A stretch of 36,414 bases of DNA from an uncultured Erysipelotrichaceae bacterium (GCA_947036815.1 CAMQRS010000014.1:1-36414), one strand, 5' to 3'; shown: positions 26,411 through 35,574, counted from the stretch's first letter. A program made the numbers and translations. The notes: a model not told the origin generated them from the sequence alone.

Positions 26411-27160
26411 ATGTTGAAATATGCCTTATTAGCAAGTGGTTCTAAAGGGAACTGTTGTCTCATTAGAGATGAAAATACAAATATTATTATAGACTGTGGA
26501 AGTACCAAAAAATATTTAACTAGTTGTTTTGAAAGATTGAGCTATGATTACTTGAAAAGCGATGCTTTATTTATTACTCATACGCATGGCGATCATACAG
26601 CGCAAACGAAAATGTTTAATCAAGTACCGACTTACTGTAAAACAAAATTAGAAATAAACAATATGAATGTACTTTTGGATTTTGAATTGGTGGAAATAAA
26701 CTCATTGAAAATTCAAGAAATACCATTGTCCCATGATAGTGGATTATGTAGTGGTTATGTCATCACAAGTGATAATCAAAAGTTAGTGTATATCACAGAT
26801 GCAGGATATATTAAAGATGAATACTTAACTTATATTATCAATGCAGATTACTATATATTTGAAAGTAATCATGATGTTGAAATGTTGATGCAAACGAGTC
26901 GACCAATGTTTACGAAACAAAGAATTCTATCTGACGTAGGACATTTATGTAATGAAGATAGTGCGACTATATTAGCTAAAGTAATTGGAGAGAACACCAA
27001 AGAAATAGTCCTAGCACACATAAGTGAACAAGGGAACAGTATGGAAAAAGCAAAAGAAGTGTTATTGGAAACGTTACAACATCATCAAGTGAATACAGAA
27101 AACATTAAAATTGTGAGTGCTCCTCAATTTGAAATTATTGTCGGAGGAGAAAAGTTATGA
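26411..27160 (+). CDS. walJ: Metallo-beta-lactamase-fold hydrolase of the WalJ/YycJ family
   Basis: This is a 249-residue cytoplasmic metallo-hydrolase. The N-terminus YALLASGSKGNCCLI is the YycJ/WalJ signature (SGSxGNC), and the metal-binding HxHxDH motif is HTHGDH (residues 57-62). IIIDCG and SNHDVEMLM fit the family. YycJ has been linked to DNA repair and to coordination of wall synthesis with division; the exact substrate is not settled. It overlaps rlmH by four bases, a pairing seen across Bacillota. The walR-walK-yycHI genes that usually precede it are absent here. Confidence 0.88.
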   Translation: MLKYALLASGSKGNCCLIRDENTNIIIDCGSTKKYLTSCFERLSYDYLKSDALFITHTHGDHTAQTKMFNQVPTYCKTKLEINNMNVLLDFELVEINSLKIQEIPLSHDSGLCSGYVITSDNQKLVYITDAGYIKDEYLTYIINADYYIFESNHDVEMLMQTSRPMFTKQRILSDVGHLCNEDSATILAKVIGENTKEIVLAHISEQGNSMEKAKEVLLETLQHHQVNTENIKIVSAPQFEIIVGGEKL

Positions 27161-27633
27161 TTAAAATAGTAGCGATAGGTAAAATCAAAGATAAAGCGTT
27201 GAAAATGCAGATAGATGAATATACCAAAAGACTAAGTGGGTATACCAAATTAGAAATAGTAGAAGTGAATGATGAAGCTACTTCTGATAAATATTCGTTA
27301 GCTGATGTAGAAAGAGTGCTAGCAGTAGAAGGAAGTCGAGTATTAGGTAAAATCAAAGATAAGGAATATGTCATCCTTTTAGATTTGCATGGAGCAATGA
27401 TTAGTAGTGAAGCATTTGCTAAAAAAATGGATCAAATTCCAACCTATGGAAATAGTGATATCACTTTTGTTATTGGGGGAAGTTTAGGAGTGTCGAAACA
27501 ACTAATAACGCGAAGTCAATATCGTTGGAAGATAAGTGACTTAACCTTTACTCATCAAATGGTTCGAGTAATCGTTCTTGAACAAATATACAGAGCATAT
27601 AAAATTAATAAAAATGAAACTTATCATAAGTAA
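27157..27633 (+). CDS. rlmH: 23S rRNA (pseudouridine1915-N3)-methyltransferase RlmH
   Basis: RlmH (158 residues) is a SPOUT methyltransferase that modifies pseudouridine 1915 in helix 69 of 23S rRNA on assembled ribosomes. The knot sequences are clear: FVIGGSLGVSKQL for SAM binding, and LTFTHQMVRVIVLEQIYRAY and YHK at the end. Its ATG overlaps the walJ stop (ATGA), with GGAGGAG upstream. pcp follows by 12 bp. Confidence 0.97.
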   Translation: MIKIVAIGKIKDKALKMQIDEYTKRLSGYTKLEIVEVNDEATSDKYSLADVERVLAVEGSRVLGKIKDKEYVILLDLHGAMISSEAFAKKMDQIPTYGNSDITFVIGGSLGVSKQLITRSQYRWKISDLTFTHQMVRVIVLEQIYRAYKINKNETYHK

Positions 27634-27645
27634 GAGGAACATTGC

Positions 27646-28275
27646 ATGAAAGTACTAATTAGTGGGTTTGCACCCTTTGGGAAAGATAAAGTGAATCCTA
27701 GTTTAGAAGCAATTAGACAGTTACCGTTATTAATTGATAATAAGATAGTGATACCAATTGAATTGCCAGTCGTTGCCTATGAAAGTTTGAACCTTCTATT
27801 TGAAGCAATCGAAACACACAAGCCAGACTACGTGCTATGCATAGGTCAAGCAGGAGGAAGAAAAGATATTACGATTGAGCGAATTGGGATTAATATCGAT
27901 GATTTTGGAATTGAAGATAATAAAGGAAATATACGTATAGATCAAGCGATCTATGAAGATGGTGCTGATGCGTACTTTACCACATTACCTAATAAACGAT
28001 TGATAGAAGTGTTGAAGCAACATGAAATTCCTGCGAGCATTTCCAATACGGCAGGTACGTTTGTATGTAATCATGTAACGTATGGGGTGCAGCATTACTT
28101 GCGTAAACACCGTGTGCATTGTAAAGCTGGATTTGTCCACATTCCTTATATTCCTCAACAAAATCATTTGAATAGTCCAAGTATGGAACTTTCAATGATA
28201 GTGAATGCATTGACTCATATCATCACCCATATTAGTGATGAAGAAATAATAAAGAGTGAAGGGAAAATATGTTAG
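27646..28275 (+). CDS. pcp: Pyroglutamyl-peptidase I (peptidase C15)
   Basis: Pcp (209 residues) removes N-terminal pyroglutamate from peptides. The catalytic triad is visible: E78 (TIERIGIN), C141 (NTAGTFVCNHV) and H165 (GFVHIPYIPQ). The N-terminal ISGFAPFGKDKVNPS and CIGQAGGR segments are typical. Length is normal for the family. It lies downstream of rlmH by 12 bp and overlaps the DUF523 gene by seven bases. Confidence 0.96.
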   Translation: MKVLISGFAPFGKDKVNPSLEAIRQLPLLIDNKIVIPIELPVVAYESLNLLFEAIETHKPDYVLCIGQAGGRKDITIERIGINIDDFGIEDNKGNIRIDQAIYEDGADAYFTTLPNKRLIEVLKQHEIPASISNTAGTFVCNHVTYGVQHYLRKHRVHCKAGFVHIPYIPQQNHLNSPSMELSMIVNALTHIITHISDEEIIKSEGKIC

Positions 28276-28703
28276 AAAAAATTCTGGTAAGCGCCTGTTT
28301 GCTTGGGGAGTGTTGTCGTTACGATGGGAACCATAACTATGAGCAAGACATTGTTGATTATGTACAAGGTTACGAAGTGATTAAGGTTTGTCCTGAAGTC
28401 ATGGGAGGATTATCAAAGTTGGGAAGAACTCCTTGTGAAATTATAGAGGGAAAAGTAATTGATAAGTTTGGAAATGATAAAACTTATGAGTATGAAAAAG
28501 GGGCGAATATGGTAAAACAAATAGCTCAGGACCAAAATATAACGAAGGCTATTATGAAATCAAAGAGCCCGAGTTGTGGTTTTAAAAAGGTATATGATGG
28601 TACATTTACACGTACATTAATCGATGGAAATGGTGTCTGTGTGAAATCGCTTACTCAACTTGGGATTGAAATAATTAACAGTGATTCATTGATAAAAAAA
28701 TAA
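28269..28703 (+). CDS. DUF523 (TudS-like) protein
   Basis: This is a 144-residue DUF523 family protein. The three conserved cysteines are in SACLLGECCRYDG (C10), VCPEVMGGL and KSKSPSCG, the residues that hold the iron-sulfur cluster in 2-thiouracil desulfurase TudS of this family. Desulfuration of thiouracil or related thionucleobases is therefore possible, but the family is broad and activity here is inference. It overlaps pcp by seven bases. No terminator is recognised before the ptsH promoter. Confidence 0.85.
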   Translation: MLEKILVSACLLGECCRYDGNHNYEQDIVDYVQGYEVIKVCPEVMGGLSKLGRTPCEIIEGKVIDKFGNDKTYEYEKGANMVKQIAQDQNITKAIMKSKSPSCGFKKVYDGTFTRTLIDGNGVCVKSLTQLGIEIINSDSLIKK

Positions 28704-28758
28704 ATAATAGAAATACGCAAAAAAATGTGAAAAATGATGAAGTTACAGTGAAAAAGCA

Positions 28759-28787
28759 TTGTAAACATAGGGTATATAGTGTAAGAT
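28759..28787 (+). promoter_or_regulatory. ptsH promoter
   Basis: TTGTAA (28759-28764) and TAAGAT (28782-28787) are spaced by 17 bp, 42 bp before the ptsH ATG. It is the only good promoter I recognise in front of the ptsH-pgm-Dabb-glgB-glgP run. Confidence 0.6.
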
Positions 28788-28829
28788 AAAGGAGAAGTAA
28801 ATGACTTTAATCAAGGAGGAAAATTTATT

Positions 28830-29096
28830 ATGAAACAAATTACAGCAACAGTTATTGATCCAGTTGGATTACATGCTCGCCCTGCAACAGTTGCAGTAAA
28901 TGCAGCAAGCAAATTCAAATGTGAAATTAATGTAGCATTTGGAGGACGTGAAGTAAACATGAAATCAATTATGGGTGTTATGTCTTTAGGAATTCCAACG
29001 CAATCAGAAATCACAATTTCTTGTAACGGAGATGACGAAGATGCAGCAATCGCAGCAATTGAAGAAGTGTTAAGAACTCAAAAAATTATTGGATAG
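28830..29096 (+). CDS. ptsH: Phosphocarrier protein HPr
   Basis: HPr (88 residues) carries phosphate from enzyme I to all PTS EIIA domains, including ManX here. The active-site His15 lies in GLHARPAT and the regulatory Ser46 in MKSIMGVMSLG. Ser46 is the target of HPr kinase in Bacillota, and HPr-Ser-P is the corepressor of CcpA. AAGGAGG precedes the ATG. Unusually it is not followed by ptsI (enzyme I) but by a phosphoglucomutase gene. Confidence 0.97.
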   Translation: MKQITATVIDPVGLHARPATVAVNAASKFKCEINVAFGGREVNMKSIMGVMSLGIPTQSEITISCNGDDEDAAIAAIEEVLRTQKIIG

Positions 29097-29101
29097 TAAC
29101 T

Positions 29102-29127
29102 AAAAGGTGGGTTTTCCGCCTTTTTTT
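29102..29127 (+). terminator. Terminator-like hairpin after ptsH
   Basis: AAAAGGTGG (29102-29110) pairs with CCGCCTTTT (29116-29124, one G-U pair), with seven T at 29121-29127. Only 27 bases then remain before the next start codon, so downstream genes probably depend on read-through. GGGTTTT (29109-29115) is also complementary to AAAACCC (29132-29138), an alternative fold. Confidence 0.8.
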
Positions 29128-29154
29128 ATTAAAAACCCGGAAAGGACATGCGAA

Positions 29155-30849
29155 ATGTACAAAACAAATTACGAAAGATGGATTCAACATCCAAATTTAG
29201 ACAAAGCTTTGAAAACTGAATTAGATACAATGAATAAAAAACAAATAGAGGATGCTTTTTATACAAATATTGAGTTTGGAACAGCAGGAATGCGTGGTGT
29301 TTTAGGGCCAGGTACAAACCGCATTAATGTTCATACGATTGCTAAAGCAAATGTGGGGTTTGCTAAGTATATTGTTGGTTTAGGGGAAGCAGCGTTATCG
29401 CAAGGAGTGGCTATTGGTTATGATAATCGCCACATGTCTTATGAATTTGCGATAGTAAGTGCAAATGTTCTAGCTTCATATAATATTAGAAGTTATGTAT
29501 TTGAGAGTTTACGTCCAACTCCAGAATTGTCATATGCAGTTAGAGAATTAAACTGTGCTGGAGGAATTATGATTACAGCGTCACATAATCCGAAAGAATA
29601 TAATGGATATAAACTATATGACGATAAAGGATGCCAATTGGTACCTGCGTTAGCACAACAAGTAATTGATCATGTAAATGCAATTGAAGATGAATTAGGG
29701 TTAGCCATTGATTGTAGAGAAGACCAAAAACAACTAATTGAAATAATTGGGGAAGCAATTGATGAAAAATACTATGCAGAAGTATTGAAAATTCAAATGC
29801 AACCGAATATCAATAAAGAAGATGTTAAAATTGTATTTTCACCAGAACATGGAACAGCAAATGTGCCAGTAAGAGAAATTTATACAAGAAGTGGTTACCA
29901 CTTTATCGCGGTGGAAGAACAATGTTCGCCAGATCCAGATTTTTCTAATACGGAAACACCGAATCCAGAAGAAGCGGGAGCTTATACACTATCTATTGAG
30001 TATGCGAAAAGAGAAGATGCTGATTTAATATTAGTATGTGATCCAGATGCAGACCGTATGGGAGTAGGAGTTAAGCACGATAATGACTATGTATTGTTAA
30101 GTGGAAATCAAAGTGGAAGTATTTTGATTGAATATATGTTAGACCAATTAACGAAACAAAATATGATGCCAGCAAATCCAGTCATGTTTAACACAGTAGT
30201 AACAAGTGACTTAGGGGAAAAAATTGCCTCTCACTATAATGTAGCGACAGAAAAAACATTAACAGGATTTAAATTCATTGGTGAAAAAGTAGCGAAATAT
30301 GAAGTTACTGGTGAAAAACAGTATGTGTTTGGATATGAAGAAAGTTATGGTAGTTTAATTGCTCCTTTTGTAAGAGATAAAGATGCACCTCAAGCTTGTT
30401 TAATGCTTGCCGAAGCTACTTGTTACTACAAAGCACAAGGAAAAACGTTGGTGGATGTACTAGAAGATTTATACAAACGTCATGGATATTATGAAGAAAG
30501 CCAAGTTTCATTTACATTAAAAGGGATGGAAGGAGCTGCTAAAATTCAAGAAATTTTAACAACTTTACGTACTACAAATGTAGAAACAATTGATGCATAT
30601 AAAGTAGTTAGATATGAAGACTATAAACAATGTATTATTAGAGAAAACAATGAAGAAAAAGCATTAACAGGTTTTGCAGTTTCGGATGTGTTAAAATATT
30701 ACTTAAGTGATGGTAGTTGGATTGCAATTAGACCAAGCGGAACAGAACCAAAATGTAAATTCTATTACTGTGTTAAAGGCACAAGTATGGAAAATGCAAA
30801 TGTAAAAGGGGCTGCACTTAAAAAAGCAATGGAACAATTTACGAACTAA
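29155..30849 (+). CDS. pgcA: Alpha-phosphoglucomutase (phosphohexomutase family)
   Basis: This is a 564-residue phosphohexomutase that interconverts glucose 1-phosphate and glucose 6-phosphate. It has the catalytic phosphoserine S143 in TASHNPKEYNGYK, the metal loop DPDADR (296-301), the sugar loop GYEESYGS and the phosphate loop RPSGTEPK near the C-terminus. FGTAGMRG near the N-terminus is typical of the PgcA/PGM2 group. The start at 29155 has AAAGGA upstream. The gene sits ahead of glgB and glgP, so its likely job is to route glucose 1-phosphate from alpha-glucan into glycolysis or back. Phosphopentomutase-type activity cannot be excluded. Confidence 0.93.
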   Translation: MYKTNYERWIQHPNLDKALKTELDTMNKKQIEDAFYTNIEFGTAGMRGVLGPGTNRINVHTIAKANVGFAKYIVGLGEAALSQGVAIGYDNRHMSYEFAIVSANVLASYNIRSYVFESLRPTPELSYAVRELNCAGGIMITASHNPKEYNGYKLYDDKGCQLVPALAQQVIDHVNAIEDELGLAIDCREDQKQLIEIIGEAIDEKYYAEVLKIQMQPNINKEDVKIVFSPEHGTANVPVREIYTRSGYHFIAVEEQCSPDPDFSNTETPNPEEAGAYTLSIEYAKREDADLILVCDPDADRMGVGVKHDNDYVLLSGNQSGSILIEYMLDQLTKQNMMPANPVMFNTVVTSDLGEKIASHYNVATEKTLTGFKFIGEKVAKYEVTGEKQYVFGYEESYGSLIAPFVRDKDAPQACLMLAEATCYYKAQGKTLVDVLEDLYKRHGYYEESQVSFTLKGMEGAAKIQEILTTLRTTNVETIDAYKVVRYEDYKQCIIRENNEEKALTGFAVSDVLKYYLSDGSWIAIRPSGTEPKCKFYYCVKGTSMENANVKGAALKKAMEQFTN

Positions 30850-31154
30850 TGAATAGGATAAGACATATTGTAATGTGGAGTTTTGAGAGTAGTGTTTCTG
30901 ATGAAGAAAGAAATGTTATTGCTAAGAAGTTCAAAGAAGAGATGGAACAATTAGAAAATGAAATAGAGGGAGTGTTACACGTTCACGTGCAAACACAACC
31001 ATTAGATTCTAGTAATCGTCATTTATTATTAGATAGCAGTTTTGTAGATGAGAAGGCATTGATGGCTTATCAAACACATCAAAAGCACAAAGAGGCGGCA
31101 TCACTTATTAAAGGAAAAGTAAGAGATAGAGGTTGCTTTGACTATCAAGAATAA
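30849..31154 (+). CDS. Stress-responsive A/B-barrel (Dabb) domain protein
   Basis: This is a 101-residue single-domain protein with the Dabb pattern: RHIVMWSF at the start (conserved His on strand 1), a central helix, and YQTHQKHKEAASLI before the last strand. Dabb proteins form dimeric alpha-beta barrels; most are uncharacterised, so no reaction is assigned. Its ATG shares one base with the stop of the phosphoglucomutase, so translation is coupled. A strong hairpin follows directly. Confidence 0.9.
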   Translation: MNRIRHIVMWSFESSVSDEERNVIAKKFKEEMEQLENEIEGVLHVHVQTQPLDSSNRHLLLDSSFVDEKALMAYQTHQKHKEAASLIKGKVRDRGCFDYQE

Positions 31155-31185
31155 AATAAAGTAGAGGCGTCTCTACTTTATTTTT
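31155..31185 (+). terminator. Terminator-like hairpin directly before glgB
   Basis: AATAAAGTAGAG (31155-31166) pairs perfectly with CTCTACTTTATT (31171-31182) over a GCGT loop, with five T at 31181-31185. The glgB ribosome site (GAGGAGG) begins immediately after and the ATG is at 31198, so there is no room for a promoter. It may act as a partial terminator or a processing/stability hairpin. Confidence 0.75.
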
Positions 31186-31197
31186 GAGGAGGAAATT

Positions 31198-33030
31198 ATG
31201 GAACAACAAATTATACAATCATTTTTTGAGGGGCACTGTATTAATGCGTATGAAGTATTTGGAGCACAATTAGCTTTTGAAAATGTAGAAGGGGTACGTT
31301 TTCGTGTGTGGGCACCCAATGCTAAAAACATACAAATTATAGGTACTTTTAATCAATGGGGAGAAGAACTACATATGATGAATAGAGTAGACGATAGAGG
31401 AATCTATAGTCTGTTTATTCCTGGTGTAAAAGAGTTGGATATCTACAAATATCGAATTACTCAAGTTGGAGGAGAAGTCGTTGATAAAATGGATCCATTT
31501 AGTTTTTACAACGAACTTAGACCGAATACATCAAGTGTTGTGGTAGATAAAGATAGCTTCAATTGGAGCGATAAAAAATGGATGAATGCAAGAACTAAAA
31601 ACTTTGATTCAGCCATGAATATTTATGAGTTACACCTAGGTGCATGGAGACATGAAGAAGGTGGTAGACCCAATTATAAAACCATTGCTAAGCAATTAAT
31701 TGAGTATGTAAAAGAGAATCATTTCACCCATGTTGAGTTGATGCCGTTAAGTGAACATCCCTTTGATGGAAGCTGGGGATACCAAACAAGTGGATATTTT
31801 TCAATAACTTCACGTTATGGAAGCGTTAACGAACTTAAAAGTTTAATCAATGAGTTGCATAAAAATGGAATTGGGGTTATATTTGATTTTGTGCCAGTGC
31901 ATTTCGTCAAAGATGAATTCGCCTTAAATAAATTTGATGGAACACATTTATTCGAATATGATAACGAAAATGCGTATAGCGAATGGGGTACTGCGAACTT
32001 TAATTTATGGAAAGAAGAAGTACGTAGTTTCTTAATGAGTGCAGCCAGTTATGTGATGGATAAATTCCATGTAGATGGCATACGAATGGATGCCATAAGT
32101 AATGTAATTTATTGGCAAGGAAATAAGGACCGTGGAGTAAACGAAGGTGGTCTTTCATTTATTAAACGCATGAACTATTATTTGGGAACAGCATATCCTG
32201 AAGTAATGTTGATTGCAGAAGATTCAAGTGATTTTATGGATGTTACTAAGCCCACATTGGACGGGGGATTAGGCTTTGATTATAAATGGGATTTGGGTTG
32301 GATGAATGATACATTATCATATTTCAAGATAGATCCGATATATCGCCAATATGAACATAATAAAATCAACTTTTCTATGGCATACTATTATAGCGAACGA
32401 TTTATTTTACCGTTTTCACATGATGAGGTAGTTCACGGAAAGGCTACTATTGTCGATAAAATGTGGGGATCGTATGAAGATAAGTTTAAACAAGCAAGAT
32501 TGTTGTATACTTATATGTATACACATCCTGGTAAAAAACTGAACTTCATGTCTAATGAAATTGGACAAATGAGAGAGTTCGATGAAAGTGAAGAAAATGA
32601 TTGGTTCTTATTAAAGTATCCAATGCATGACTCTTTCCAAAAAATGTTTAGAGAACTTTCAAGCATATACGCTACTTATGGAGCAATGCATAAAAACGAA
32701 TTTGACCATAACTATTTTGAGTGGATAGATGCTGACAATAGTGATGAAAACTTATTCAGCTATATTAGAAAAGGCGATGATGAAACAATTGTGGTTATCT
32801 TAAATATGTCTAATAGAGCATATAGCGATCATTCTTTTGGAGTGTTAGAAACAGGATACTACAAAGAAATTTTCAATACAGATGCACATGAGTATAGCGG
32901 AGACGGTATGGTGAATAGAAAATCACTAAGAGCTAAAAAACAATTAGTTGATTTCAAACCATATTATATTAGTGTAGATGTAGCACCTTTTGCAGGTATT
33001 ATTTTACATCACAAAAACAAGAAAAAATAA
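31198..33030 (+). CDS. glgB: 1,4-alpha-glucan branching enzyme GlgB (GH13)
   Basis: GlgB (610 residues) cuts alpha-1,4 glucan chains and rejoins them as alpha-1,6 branches. The N-terminal CBM48-like module includes RFRVWAPNAKNIQIIGTFNQ (35-54). The GH13 barrel has DFVPVHF (region I, 230-236), GIRMDAI with nucleophile D298, acid/base E341 (IAEDSSDF) and FSHDEV with D409. A C-terminal beta domain follows. A GAGGAGG site precedes the ATG. glgP starts 12 bp downstream. glgA and glgC, the synthesis genes, are not in the window, so these two may handle imported or stored glucan together. Confidence 0.96.
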   Translation: MEQQIIQSFFEGHCINAYEVFGAQLAFENVEGVRFRVWAPNAKNIQIIGTFNQWGEELHMMNRVDDRGIYSLFIPGVKELDIYKYRITQVGGEVVDKMDPFSFYNELRPNTSSVVVDKDSFNWSDKKWMNARTKNFDSAMNIYELHLGAWRHEEGGRPNYKTIAKQLIEYVKENHFTHVELMPLSEHPFDGSWGYQTSGYFSITSRYGSVNELKSLINELHKNGIGVIFDFVPVHFVKDEFALNKFDGTHLFEYDNENAYSEWGTANFNLWKEEVRSFLMSAASYVMDKFHVDGIRMDAISNVIYWQGNKDRGVNEGGLSFIKRMNYYLGTAYPEVMLIAEDSSDFMDVTKPTLDGGLGFDYKWDLGWMNDTLSYFKIDPIYRQYEHNKINFSMAYYYSERFILPFSHDEVVHGKATIVDKMWGSYEDKFKQARLLYTYMYTHPGKKLNFMSNEIGQMREFDESEENDWFLLKYPMHDSFQKMFRELSSIYATYGAMHKNEFDHNYFEWIDADNSDENLFSYIRKGDDETIVVILNMSNRAYSDHSFGVLETGYYKEIFNTDAHEYSGDGMVNRKSLRAKKQLVDFKPYYISVDVAPFAGIILHHKNKKK

Positions 33031-33042
33031 GGATGGGGAAAA

Positions 33043-35442
33043 ATGAATTTAACAAAAAAACAGTTTATGGATATGTACCAACGTATGATGATAGAAACAT
33101 ATGGAAGATCTCTTGAGCAAGCTCATATAAGTGAAAAATACATGGTACTTGGATTATTGGTTAGAGAACTTTCAGGAAATAACTGGAAAACTTCAAAAGA
33201 AGAACTAGCAAAAACACAAGGGAAACAAATGTATTATTTCTCTATGGAATTTTTAATGGGTAGATTATTAACTAATAATCTAATGAATTTAGAAATTTAC
33301 GATGTTGTTAAAGAAGGATTAAGTGATATTGGTGTAAGTATCAATGAACTAGAAGAATTAGAAAGCGATGCTGGATTAGGAAATGGTGGACTAGGAAGAC
33401 TAGCAGCTTGTTTCTTAGATTCATTAGCCTCAACTCGCTATGCAGGACATGGAAACTGTATTCGTTATGAATACGGATTCTTTAAACAATTAATTAAAGA
33501 TCAAGAACAAAGAGAAGTTCCTGATTTATGGATGAAATTAGGAAATGTATGGGAAGTTAGAAAACCTAAATCAACTGTTCAAGTACATTTTGGTGGAAAA
33601 GTAAACCAATACATGAATGAGGAAGGGAAAATCAAAGTAGAAATCGTTGATGCAACGGTAATTAATGCAGTACCTTATGACATGCCAGTGGTAGGTCATG
33701 GAACTAAACTTACAAATACACTTCGTTTATGGAGTGCAGAACCAGCAGAAGAGAGTTTAGGCGGAGATTACCAAAAATATATTAACGATGTAAGAGAAAT
33801 TTGTCGTTGTTTATATCCTGATGATTCAACGGATGAAGGAAAACAATTACGTGTAAAACAACAATACTTCTTTGTATGTGCTGGAATTCACTCACTAATT
33901 AACTCACACTTAAAAGTGTATCCTAATCTAGATAACTTAGCGGATAAAGTAGCTATTCAATTGAATGATACTCACCCAGTGTTAGCGATACCTGAATTGA
34001 TGCGTATATTAATGGATGAATATGAATATGAATGGGATCAAGCTTGGCACATTACTAAAAACTGTATGGCATACACAAACCACACAGTATTAAGTGAAGC
34101 GTTAGAAAAATGGCCAATCCATTACATTGAAAATTTATTACCTAGAGTTTATATGATTATCGTAGAAATCCAACAACGTTTTGTTTATGATATTCATCAT
34201 AAATATCACCGTCCAGACTTAGAAGACCAATTGAAAATTATTAAATATGGACAAGTTCACATGGCTAATTTAGCAATCGTGGGAAGTCATAAAGTGAATG
34301 GAGTAGCGACACTACATTCTCAAATCTTAGTGGATGATGTATTCAAAGGGTTTAATGAAATAATGCCTGATAAAATCATTAATAAAACAAATGGAATTAC
34401 ACACCGTCGTTGGTTAGTGTATTCAAATCCTCAATTAACGAAATTAATTACTTCTAAAATTGGAGATGGGTTTATTATGAATCCAAAAGAATTATCAAAA
34501 TTAAGAGTATTTGCGGATGATGCTAAATTACAAGAAGATTTCTTAGCTGTTAAAACAGAAAGAAAACAAATTTTAGCTGCATATATTAAAGAACATTGCG
34601 GTATTGAAATTGATGTAAACTCTATTATTGATGTTCAAGCAAAACGTTTACATGCATATAAACGTCAGTTATTAAACGTGATGAATATTATTCATTTATA
34701 CAAAAAAATGAAAGCAGATGCTTCATTTAGAATCTATCCGCGTACATTTATATTTGCGGCTAAAGCAGCACCTTCATACGTATTTGCGAAAAAAGTTATT
34801 AAATTAATCAATGTATTACAAGATATGATTAATAATGATCCTGAAATTTCACCATTTATGAAAGTTGTATTTATTCCTAACTACGGAGTAAGTGTTGCTG
34901 AAATATTGATGAATGCTGCGGATGTATCTGAACAAATTTCAACTGCTGGTAAAGAAGCTAGTGGAACTGGAAATATGAAATTCATGATGAATGGTGCTAT
35001 TACATTAGGAACACTAGATGGGGCTAATGTAGAAATCGTTGATAATGTTGGATATGATTATGCTCAAATATTTGGATTACGTGCGGCAGAAGTTGCTGAA
35101 ATTTATGCACATAACTCATACAATGTTTGGGACTATTACCACCATGACAACGAATTAAAAGTAGTAGTTGATTCATTAATTGATGGAACATTCTCAAGTG
35201 ATGTAGACGAATTCAAAGTAATTTACGATGAATTAATGTTTAAAAACGATGAATATTTATTATGTGCAGACTTTAGATCATATTTAGAAGCTCAAGAAGC
35301 TGTTGAAGCTAGATATGTGGATAAAAAAGCATGGGCTAAAATGTGTATCGTGAATATTGCTGGAAGTGGATTCTTCTCAAGTGATCGTACGATAGAAGAA
35401 TATGCAAAAGAAATTTGGAATTTAGAAAAAGTTAATATTTAA
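33043..35442 (+). CDS. glgP: Glycogen/alpha-glucan phosphorylase GlgP
   Basis: GlgP (799 residues) releases glucose 1-phosphate from the ends of alpha-1,4 glucans using inorganic phosphate and pyridoxal phosphate. The PLP lysine is about K646 in EASGTGNMKFMMNG. MEFLMGRLLTNNL, DAGLGNGGLGRLAACFLDS, NDTHP and KTNGITHRRWL are diagnostic GT35 motifs. Full length. It follows glgB by 12 bp and is ended by a strong terminator. With the phosphoglucomutase upstream it forms a complete route from polymer to glucose 6-phosphate. Confidence 0.97.
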   Translation: MNLTKKQFMDMYQRMMIETYGRSLEQAHISEKYMVLGLLVRELSGNNWKTSKEELAKTQGKQMYYFSMEFLMGRLLTNNLMNLEIYDVVKEGLSDIGVSINELEELESDAGLGNGGLGRLAACFLDSLASTRYAGHGNCIRYEYGFFKQLIKDQEQREVPDLWMKLGNVWEVRKPKSTVQVHFGGKVNQYMNEEGKIKVEIVDATVINAVPYDMPVVGHGTKLTNTLRLWSAEPAEESLGGDYQKYINDVREICRCLYPDDSTDEGKQLRVKQQYFFVCAGIHSLINSHLKVYPNLDNLADKVAIQLNDTHPVLAIPELMRILMDEYEYEWDQAWHITKNCMAYTNHTVLSEALEKWPIHYIENLLPRVYMIIVEIQQRFVYDIHHKYHRPDLEDQLKIIKYGQVHMANLAIVGSHKVNGVATLHSQILVDDVFKGFNEIMPDKIINKTNGITHRRWLVYSNPQLTKLITSKIGDGFIMNPKELSKLRVFADDAKLQEDFLAVKTERKQILAAYIKEHCGIEIDVNSIIDVQAKRLHAYKRQLLNVMNIIHLYKKMKADASFRIYPRTFIFAAKAAPSYVFAKKVIKLINVLQDMINNDPEISPFMKVVFIPNYGVSVAEILMNAADVSEQISTAGKEASGTGNMKFMMNGAITLGTLDGANVEIVDNVGYDYAQIFGLRAAEVAEIYAHNSYNVWDYYHHDNELKVVVDSLIDGTFSSDVDEFKVIYDELMFKNDEYLLCADFRSYLEAQEAVEARYVDKKAWAKMCIVNIAGSGFFSSDRTIEEYAKEIWNLEKVNI

Positions 35443-35447
35443 TGACT

Positions 35448-35482
35448 AAGCACTCTTATCAATTGATAGGAGTGCTTTTTTT
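35448..35482 (+). terminator. Intrinsic terminator of glgP
   Basis: AAGCACTCTTATC (35448-35460) pairs with GATAGGAGTGCTT (35465-35477, one G-U pair) over AATT, followed by T to 35482. Confidence 0.92.
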
Positions 35483-35534
35483 GTTTAAATAATATAAATA
35501 TATACATCAAATTATTATATATATTTGAAAATAG

Positions 35535-35563
35535 TTTACAAACGGTTTTATATAGTGTACTAT
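35535..35563 (+). promoter_or_regulatory. Promoter of the YtrA-type operon
   Basis: TTTACA (35535-35540) and TACTAT (35558-35563) have 17-bp spacing. AGTGTAC overlaps the -10 and GTACTAG follows at 35573-35579, resembling an imperfect dyad of the kind bound by YtrA-type GntR repressors. Confidence 0.6.
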
Positions 35564-35574
35564 TTACCTATGGT

